Part shown: in pieces, positions 7,113 through 12,337 of the stretch | Layout: every line of letters begins with the position of its first letter | Numbering within the stretch: position 1 is the first letter of the stretch | The notes under the pieces: model-generated | Databases searched by the model: none | What the model saw: only the letters and a program-made list of their open reading frames with translations | What the model was told of the DNA's origin: nothing | Program-made: the position numbers and the translations under genes | Source of the DNA: Acidobacteriota bacterium | Lineage (GTDB): Bacteria; Acidobacteriota; Terriglobia; Bryobacterales; Bryobacteraceae | Length of the DNA stretch: 12,337 nt | Assembly: GCA_018268875.1 (NCBI GenBank) | Contig: JAFDVT010000066.1 | Coordinates: 1-12,337 of the forward strand | Direction: 5' to 3'

Positions 7113-8057
7113 CTAAGAAACCAGCAGGCGCGCGGCCTTTGCAGGGCTGATCTCGCCTCGCGCCACCCGTTCGCGTAACTCCGGCGCGGCGTTCGCGGCT
7201 TTTTGTTCGATCAGCAGTCGCACGGCTTCCTCCATCCACGCGGTGTTCTGCGCGGCTCGCCGCGTCTGAAAGCTTCCGGTCTTGCGAGCCTCTGTGAAGA
7301 ACTCCCCGATCTTTTCCATCACCTGCGGAATCCGATGCCCGGTCAGCGCCGAACAGGTCAATACCGGAATCTGGCGGCCCAGGTAGTGCACCGCCGACTC
7401 GTACTGCTTGCGCGCGACTTCTGCCGCCTGCGCGTTTCCGCCGTCGGCTTTGTTGATCGCAACGACGTCGCAGAGTTCCATGATGCCGCGCTTGATGCCC
7501 TGCAACTCATCGCCGGCGTTGGCGAGCAGCAACAGCAGAAAGCAGTCGGTCATGGACGCGACCGCGAATTCCGATTGGCCGACGCCAACGGTCTCGACCA
7601 GGATCGTGTCGAAGCCCGCAGCCTCACACAGGACGATGGTTTCGCGGGTTCGCCGTTGCACGCCGCCGAGTCCGCCGCTTGATGGCGAAGGCCGTATGAA
7701 CGCCCGCGGATGCGACGAAAGCGCGGCCATTCGCGTCTTGTCGCCGAGGATGCTGCCACCTGACAAAGGGCTCGACGGGTCCACCGCGAGCACTGCGACG
7801 GCCGCGTCAGGTTCACGCAGGAACTCGCGCCCGATGGCTTCGATGAACGTGCTTTTGCCCACGCCGGGAACGCCCGAAATGCCAATGCGAATCGAGGTTC
7901 CCGCATGCGGCAGGCACATGTCGACGAGGTCTTCCGCCTGTTTGCGATCCTCATCACGAGTGCTTTCGACGAGCGTAATGGCGCGGGCGAGGATCGAACG
8001 GTCGCGCGCCAGCAGGCCTTCGAGGATGCGCCGGTTGTCGAGCCAGGGCGCTCTCAT
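7113..8057 (-). CDS. meaB: Methylmalonyl-CoA mutase-associated GTPase MeaB (ArgK family)
   Basis: G3E-family P-loop GTPase that gates adenosylcobalamin delivery to methylmalonyl-CoA mutase and protects the enzyme from inactivation (bacterial counterpart of human MMAA). The length of 314 residues is typical. Visible motifs: Walker A GVPGVGKS at 62-69; AVDPSSPLSGGSILGDKTRM at 91-110; RPSPSSGGLGG at 122-132, where the usual sequence has SSGTLGG; ETVGVGQSE at 155-163; GDELQGIKRGI at 182-192; the guanine-specificity motif NKAD at 202-205; and SAL at 236-238. The ATG at 8057 overlaps the mutase stop as ATGA, and no strong ribosome site is seen, so translation is probably coupled to the mutase. The tight linkage supports the MeaB assignment over an arginine-transport ATPase, the historical ArgK label. 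Confidence 0.95.
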   Translation of the reverse strand: MRAPWLDNRRILEGLLARDRSILARAITLVESTRDEDRKQAEDLVDMCLPHAGTSIRIGISGVPGVGKSTFIEAIGREFLREPDAAVAVLAVDPSSPLSGGSILGDKTRMAALSSHPRAFIRPSPSSGGLGGVQRRTRETIVLCEAAGFDTILVETVGVGQSEFAVASMTDCFLLLLLANAGDELQGIKRGIMELCDVVAINKADGGNAQAAEVARKQYESAVHYLGRQIPVLTCSALTGHRIPQVMEKIGEFFTEARKTGSFQTRRAAQNTAWMEEAVRLLIEQKAANAAPELRERVARGEISPAKAARLLVS

Positions 8058-10489
8058 AAACGCTGGATGATTTTCGCTGCCGCGATTGGGATGTTGGTGC
8101 CGGGGCCGAACACTTCCGCTACGCCGGCGTCATGCAGGAAGCCGTAATCCTGTTCGGGGATCACGCCGCCCGCGACCAACAGAATGTCGCCACGGCCTTG
8201 TTCGCGAAGTTCAGCGGCCAGTTGCGGCATCAGCGTCTTGTGCCCGCCGGCGAGCGTCGAAATGCCGACCACGTGTACGTCGTTTTCGAGCGCGTGGCGG
8301 GCCACTTCGGCGGGCGTCTGGAACAGCGGACCGATGTCGACATCAAAGCCCAGGTCTGCGAACGCGGTAGCGATCACCTTGGCGCCGCGGTCGTGCCCGT
8401 CCTGGCCCATCTTGGCGACCAGAATGCGCGGCCTGCGGCCTTCGCGCGTTGCGAACTCGGCCGCCAACCGGCGCGTGTTTTCGAACTCCTGATTCATGCT
8501 GGCTTCCGTTCTGTACACGCCGCTCACCGAGCGAATGGGCGCCTCATAACGTCCCCAGGCGCGTTCGATGGCGTCCGATATTTCGCCGAGCGTCGCGCGG
8601 GCGCGAGCGGCTTCCACCGATAGCGCCAGCAGGTTGCCTTCGCCGGATCGCGCCGCTGTTTCGATGGCTTTGAGCGCGTTCGCGACACGACCCGCATCGC
8701 GTGATGCCTTCACCTGTGCAAGGCGCGACAACTGGTTGCGCAACACGGCCGCGTTGTCGACTTCGAGCACCGGGATCTGCGAATCCTCGCTGGCCAGGTA
8801 TTTGTTGACGCCGACGATCACTTCGGCGCCGGAGTCGATGCGGGCCTGCTTGCGAGCCGCAGCCTCTTCAATGCGAAGTTTGGGCAGGCCAGCCTCAATC
8901 GCCTGCACCATGCCGCCCATGGCTTCCACTTCTTCAATCAATGGCGAGGCGATGCGCGCCAACTCATCGGTCAACACTTCGACGTGCCGCGAGCCTCCCC
9001 AGGGGTCGACGGTTTCGGTGATGCCGATGTCCTTCTGCAGGTACAACTGCGTGTCGCGCGCGATCTTCGCGGAAAAATCGGTAGGCAGCGCGATGGCTTC
9101 GTCGAGCGCGTTGGTGTGCAGCGATTGTGTACCGCCAAACACGGCGGCCATGGCCTCGATGCACGTGCGAACAACATTGTTGAAAGGGTCCTGCGCGGTG
9201 AGCGACCAGCCGGACGTCTGGCAATGCGTACGAAGGGCCAGAGATTTCGGGTTCTTCGCGACGAACTTTCCAACGATGCGCGACCACAGCAGGCGAGCCG
9301 CGCGAAGCTTGGCGATCTCGCGGAAATGGTCCATGCCGATGCAGAAGAAGAACGAAATACGCGGCGCGAAATCGTCGATGTCGAGTCCCGCGGCGACGCC
9401 TGTCCGCAAGTATTCGAGGCCATCGGCGAGCGTGTAGGCGAGTTCCAGTTCGCACGTCGCGCCCGCTTCCTGCATGTGATAGCCGCTGACGCTAATGGAG
9501 TTGAACAACGGCATGTGCCGCGACGTGTAGGCGAAGAAATCCGCAACGATCCGCATCGACTGGCGAGGCGGATAGATGTACGTGTTGCGGACCATGAACT
9601 CCTTCAGAATGTCGTTCTGAATGGTGCCGGAAAGCTTTTCCATGGGCACGCCCTGTTCTTCCGCCGCCACGATGTAAAACGCCATCACGGGCAGCACCGC
9701 GCCGTTCATCGTCATTGAGACGGAGATGCGGTCGAGCGGGATCTGGTCGAACAGGACCTTCATGTCCTCGACGGTGTCGATCGCGACGCCCGCTTTGCCG
9801 ACATCTCCGGCGACGCGCGGGCTGTCGGAATCGTAGCCGCGATGCGTCGCCAGGTCGAACGCGACGGAAATGCCCTGTTGCCCGGCGGCGAGGTTGCGGC
9901 GGTAAAACGCGTTCGATTCCTCGGCGGTGGAAAAACCCGCGTATTGACGGATGGTCCAGGGGCGAACCGTGTACATCGTCGGGTAAGGACCGCGCAGATA
10001 GGGCGGCTTGCCCGCGGTGGGCGCGTCTCGCAGATGCGGATACGCGGCCTCGCTGGTGGACCGTCCACCGGTGAGCGATTCGATGTACCAACACCCGGCC
10101 GCAACGTCGCCGAGGCCCGCAAAATGGGCCTCCTCACGCAGGATGCGGTGGATGTTTTCGGTCAGGCGGGGGGCGATGCCGGGGATGGGTTCGATGTACA
10201 GCGCGTCGCATCCGCCAAGAATCGCCGCCATCGCGCGCGTGGTCGCGCTCAGCAAACCTCGGTACGGATCGTCGCTTGTGCCGGCTCGCACGACAGCGGC
10301 GATGTGGCGGTTCGGATTAGCTCGCCGCATGGCCCGCAGCCGCGCGATTTCGTCGAAGTAACGGGGGCCGATGTCGATGCCGTCTGCTGGGCTCTCTTCG
10401 AGCGCGACCCAATCGTGGTTGGGCCAGGGCTGCGCTTGCAGCGATGTGTTGGCAAGGTCTTCGGGACCCCACGCGGCATTAGTTGGCAT
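8054..10489 (-). CDS. mutB: Methylmalonyl-CoA mutase, MutB-like with an N-terminal MutA-like remnant
   Basis: Adenosylcobalamin-dependent enzyme interconverting (2R)-methylmalonyl-CoA and succinyl-CoA. Residues about 160-560 are the catalytic TIM barrel, closely resembling Propionibacterium MutB: RGPYPTMYTVRPWTIRQYAG from 166, with Y183, R301 and H338 in the places of its Y89, R207 and H244. Residues about 685-811 are the B12-binding domain with GQDGHDRG; H699 is the lower cobalt ligand. The protein is 811 residues; MutB is usually about 710-740. The excess is N-terminal: residues about 36-140 resemble the last part of a mutase barrel (YFDEIARLRAMRR, TTRAMAAILGGCDAL, ILREEAHF, CWYIESLT), and so repeat the protein's own 386-507 region in degraded form. 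The ATG at 10489 has AGAGGA 8 bases upstream, so the extension is probably translated. It overlaps mce by 11 bases and meaB by 4. The mutase function is secure; the subunit arrangement is open. Confidence 0.95.
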   Translation of the reverse strand: MPTNAAWGPEDLANTSLQAQPWPNHDWVALEESPADGIDIGPRYFDEIARLRAMRRANPNRHIAAVVRAGTSDDPYRGLLSATTRAMAAILGGCDALYIEPIPGIAPRLTENIHRILREEAHFAGLGDVAAGCWYIESLTGGRSTSEAAYPHLRDAPTAGKPPYLRGPYPTMYTVRPWTIRQYAGFSTAEESNAFYRRNLAAGQQGISVAFDLATHRGYDSDSPRVAGDVGKAGVAIDTVEDMKVLFDQIPLDRISVSMTMNGAVLPVMAFYIVAAEEQGVPMEKLSGTIQNDILKEFMVRNTYIYPPRQSMRIVADFFAYTSRHMPLFNSISVSGYHMQEAGATCELELAYTLADGLEYLRTGVAAGLDIDDFAPRISFFFCIGMDHFREIAKLRAARLLWSRIVGKFVAKNPKSLALRTHCQTSGWSLTAQDPFNNVVRTCIEAMAAVFGGTQSLHTNALDEAIALPTDFSAKIARDTQLYLQKDIGITETVDPWGGSRHVEVLTDELARIASPLIEEVEAMGGMVQAIEAGLPKLRIEEAAARKQARIDSGAEVIVGVNKYLASEDSQIPVLEVDNAAVLRNQLSRLAQVKASRDAGRVANALKAIETAARSGEGNLLALSVEAARARATLGEISDAIERAWGRYEAPIRSVSGVYRTEASMNQEFENTRRLAAEFATREGRRPRILVAKMGQDGHDRGAKVIATAFADLGFDVDIGPLFQTPAEVARHALENDVHVVGISTLAGGHKTLMPQLAAELREQGRGDILLVAGGVIPEQDYGFLHDAGVAEVFGPGTNIPIAAAKIIQRL

Positions 10490-10928
10490 CGGCCGGGTCC
10501 TCTACGATTTCGATCAGATAGCCGAGCGATTTGGGGTGGATGAAGAACACGGTCGTGCCTCGCGAACCGGGCCTTGGCGCGGGGTCGATCAACTGCAAAC
10601 CCGCGTCGTTGCAGTGTGCGAACGCTTCCGCCGCATTGCGCACGCGCAGCGCGAGATGCGCAAAACCGCCGCGGCCGCCGTTCTTGTCGATCAGCTTTTG
10701 CACGGGCGAGGAGTCGTCCAGCGGTTCCAGCAACTGGATCAGATTCGGGCCGTTGCCGATTTCGAGCAGTACCTCGCGAACCTGGTCGCCGCCGAGCACA
10801 TCTTCGCGATGCAGGACGCGAAATCCCAGCGCCTCATACGAACGTACCTGCGCGTCCAGACCGCCGCGGGGAACCGCAATCGCCACGTGATCGACAAACA
10901 GGAAGCCCGGAATCCCGTACGTTTCCAT
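10479..10928 (-). CDS. mce: Methylmalonyl-CoA epimerase
   Basis: VOC-superfamily metalloenzyme that interconverts the 2S and 2R epimers of methylmalonyl-CoA and so supplies the mutase with its substrate. The length of 149 residues is typical. The paired beta-alpha-beta-beta-beta modules are visible: VDHVAIAVP near the N-terminus, and FAHLALRV starting the second module. The predicted metal ligands are H14, Q65 (NLIQLLEP), H91 and E140 (LIEIVE), which correspond in order and spacing to H12, Q65, H91 and E141 of the Propionibacterium enzyme. IHPKSLGY (130-137) is the conserved turn before the last strand. It is first in the mce-mutase-meaB cluster, and its last codons carry the mutase ribosome site and start. 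The ATG at 10928 has AGGA only 12 bases upstream, a weak site. Only 45 bases separate it from the divergent LptC-like gene. Confidence 0.95.
   Translation of the reverse strand: METYGIPGFLFVDHVAIAVPRGGLDAQVRSYEALGFRVLHREDVLGGDQVREVLLEIGNGPNLIQLLEPLDDSSPVQKLIDKNGGRGGFAHLALRVRNAAEAFAHCNDAGLQLIDPAPRPGSRGTTVFFIHPKSLGYLIEIVEDPADAN
10498..10503 (-). promoter_or_regulatory. Ribosome binding site of the mutase, inside mce
   Basis: On the minus strand AGAGGA lies 8 bases before the ATG at 10489, within the last codons of mce. It decides in favour of the long mutase start, which includes the MutA-like extension. Confidence 0.6.
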
Positions 10929-10973
10929 TCCACAACATTGTCCTATGAACGGCTATCCTGTGAGTAGCTTTTC

Positions 10974-12337
10974 ATGCGCAGCCTCCGCTGGCTGATCCTG
11001 CTGGCAATTGGACTTCTTGCCGGTTTTGTCGGCTATACCTACCATCTCCGCACCAACGACCAGGCGCACGCGAAAGTGGCCCCGGCCGTCGTTGTTCCGG
11101 ACAACGTGAATATTCAATCGGAAGAGTGGGCGTTTACGCAGACGCAGGATGGCGTCGAAAAAGCCCGTATTCGCGCCAAGCACATGCGCCAGTTGAAGGA
11201 CGCGTCAAAGGTGGAGTTGCAGGGCGTGACGCTCGAGATTCCGCAGAAGGGCGGCGTCAAAAAGTACGACCGCGTGAAGACGGAGCGGGCCGAGTTCGAT
11301 CAGAAAAACGAGACGCTGTACGCCGACGGCGAGGTGGAGATCTTCATGGATGTGCCCGAAGGCGAAGAACCCAGCGGACGCCTGTTGCGCATTCTCACCT
11401 CCGGCCTGACGTTTGAAAAATCCGGCAAGGCGTTCACGCAGCGCGAGGTCAGCTTTGAATTCGATCGCGGACGTGGCAAGAGCGTCGGCGCGCTGTACGA
11501 CACCAGTCTGCGCGAACTGCATCTGAATCAGAACGTGGAACTCATCTGGACGGGAACTTCGGCGAAGACGATTCCGATGAAGATTCAATGCGGCAATGCC
11601 GTGTACAAAGAAGCGGAATCGATGGTGTACCTGCTGCCATGGGCCAAGTTCGACCGTGGTCCGCTGCATATGGACGCGGGCGGTTCGGTGGTCAAACTGG
11701 TGAAGGGGCGAATCGACATCGTCGAGACGCAGAAGGCCACCGGCTTTCGCGAAGCCAAAGGCCGCCGCATCGAATATGGCGCGGATGCCATGGTGATGTT
11801 TTTCGCCGAAACCGGGCAAGTGTCGAAGATCACCGGCGATACCAATGCGCGGCTCACTTCCACGACGGCGCTGGCGCAAACCGATGTGAACGCCGACAAA
11901 CTCGTTCTGGATTTTGACGCTGGCGAGGAAGAATCCTCGCTGTCCAAAGCTCATGCCAGCGGCAAGGCGGTGTTGGTGTCAAAGCCAGCGCGAACCGCGG
12001 TGGCCGATACGCGGATCGTAAAAAGCGAGACGGTGGAACTGTACATGCGCCCCGGCGGCGAGGAGATCGAACGCGCCGAAACAGCCGCGCCATCGACGCT
12101 GGAACTGATTCCCAACCGGCCCAAGCAGAATCATCGCTGGTTGAACGGCGACCGCTTTTTTGTGACGTACGGCAAGGACAATCAGATCGACCGGTTCACC
12201 ACCACGGGCGCGTCGACGCGTAGCGAACCTCCACCGCGAGCCGACCGTAAACCCAATCCGCCCGTGCTGACTTGGAGCAAGGAGCTCGAAGCCAATTTTG
12301 ATGCGAAAACAGGCCAATTGGCGCGCATGTCGCAAAA
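10974..12337 (+). CDS. lptC: LptC/OstA-like LPS export protein, N-terminal part, cut by the right window edge
   Basis: Open from ATG 10974 to the window end without a stop (454 complete codons). Residues 1-5 are basic, and about 6-22 form one transmembrane anchor (WLILLAIGLLAGFVGYTY), followed by a periplasmic region. From about residue 44 there are successive beta-rich units of the LptC/LptA (OstA) jelly-roll kind: NIQSEEWAFTQTQDGVEKARI; VKTERAEFDQKNETLYADGE; ITGDTNARL leading to TDVNADKLVLDFD; and ASGKAVLVS. Such proteins accept lipopolysaccharide from the LptBFG transporter and pass it across the periplasm. E. coli LptC is about 190 residues, so this one is at least twice as long and probably carries several OstA-like repeats. 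The start has no strong ribosome site (TGAGTAG about 7 bases upstream at best), but the anchor begins directly after it. lptA and lptB may follow off the window; this is inference. Confidence 0.75.
   Translation, partial: MRSLRWLILLAIGLLAGFVGYTYHLRTNDQAHAKVAPAVVVPDNVNIQSEEWAFTQTQDGVEKARIRAKHMRQLKDASKVELQGVTLEIPQKGGVKKYDRVKTERAEFDQKNETLYADGEVEIFMDVPEGEEPSGRLLRILTSGLTFEKSGKAFTQREVSFEFDRGRGKSVGALYDTSLRELHLNQNVELIWTGTSAKTIPMKIQCGNAVYKEAESMVYLLPWAKFDRGPLHMDAGGSVVKLVKGRIDIVETQKATGFREAKGRRIEYGADAMVMFFAETGQVSKITGDTNARLTSTTALAQTDVNADKLVLDFDAGEEESSLSKAHASGKAVLVSKPARTAVADTRIVKSETVELYMRPGGEEIERAETAAPSTLELIPNRPKQNHRWLNGDRFFVTYGKDNQIDRFTTTGASTRSEPPPRADRKPNPPVLTWSKELEANFDAKTGQLARMSQ

Noticed and set aside
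6376..7239. A 287-codon minus-strand frame overlapping the nuclease-like gene and the gap before it
   Set aside because: It is Arg/Pro/Ala/Ser-rich shadow sequence. The MRVAPVACLLSGGFAFAPP stretch looks like a signal peptide, but what follows has no protein-like pattern and the competing frame carries a clear nuclease core.
10929..10973. Promoter elements in the 45-base divergent spacer
   Set aside because: TATCCT (+) and GACAAT (-) are faint -10-like hexamers without matching -35 elements at proper spacing.
11205..11954. A 249-codon minus-strand frame at the right end
   Set aside because: The plus strand is open for 454 codons with an anchor and OstA-like repeats, and the minus-strand frame is its shadow.

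Overview
The window reads as a GC-rich Gram-negative chromosome segment, most likely from an Acidobacteriota bacterium of the Solibacter/Bryobacter type. This rests on four things: a large TonB-dependent receptor of the Oar-like kind that is expanded in that phylum, a PEP-CTERM surface protein, an Lpt-type lipopolysaccharide export protein, and a PD-(D/E)XK protein of a kind I associate with Acidobacteria. The taxonomic call is inference. No rRNA, tRNA, CRISPR array, insertion sequence or phage gene was seen.

Layout. Bases 1-2584 (+) hold the C-terminal part of the TonB-dependent receptor, cut by the left edge. A 167-base gap with a strong hairpin follows, then a 253-residue PEP-CTERM protein (2752-3513, +), a short gap with a second hairpin, and thioredoxin reductase trxB (3582-4505, +). 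trxB meets a leftward gene tail to tail, and the two stop codons share CTAG. The minus strand from 10928 down to 4502 carries mce (methylmalonyl-CoA epimerase), a methylmalonyl-CoA mutase, meaB (mutase chaperone GTPase), a PD-(D/E)XK nuclease-like protein and a DUF697-like membrane-associated protein. From 10974 (+) an LptC/OstA-like gene runs divergently off the right edge. It is open for 454 codons.

How the genes work together. mce, the mutase and meaB overlap by 11 and 4 bases and form a compact module converting (2S)-methylmalonyl-CoA to succinyl-CoA: epimerisation, B12-dependent rearrangement and cofactor protection. The most unusual object is the mutase. Its complete MutB-like catalytic and B12-binding parts are preceded by about 105 residues that look like a remnant of the MutA small subunit, fused in frame, and there is no separate mutA in the window. 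The nuclease-like gene and the DUF697-like gene are 9 bases apart and probably form a second transcription unit of unknown function. These two are the best candidates here for something undescribed. The other genes are ordinary envelope and redox functions.
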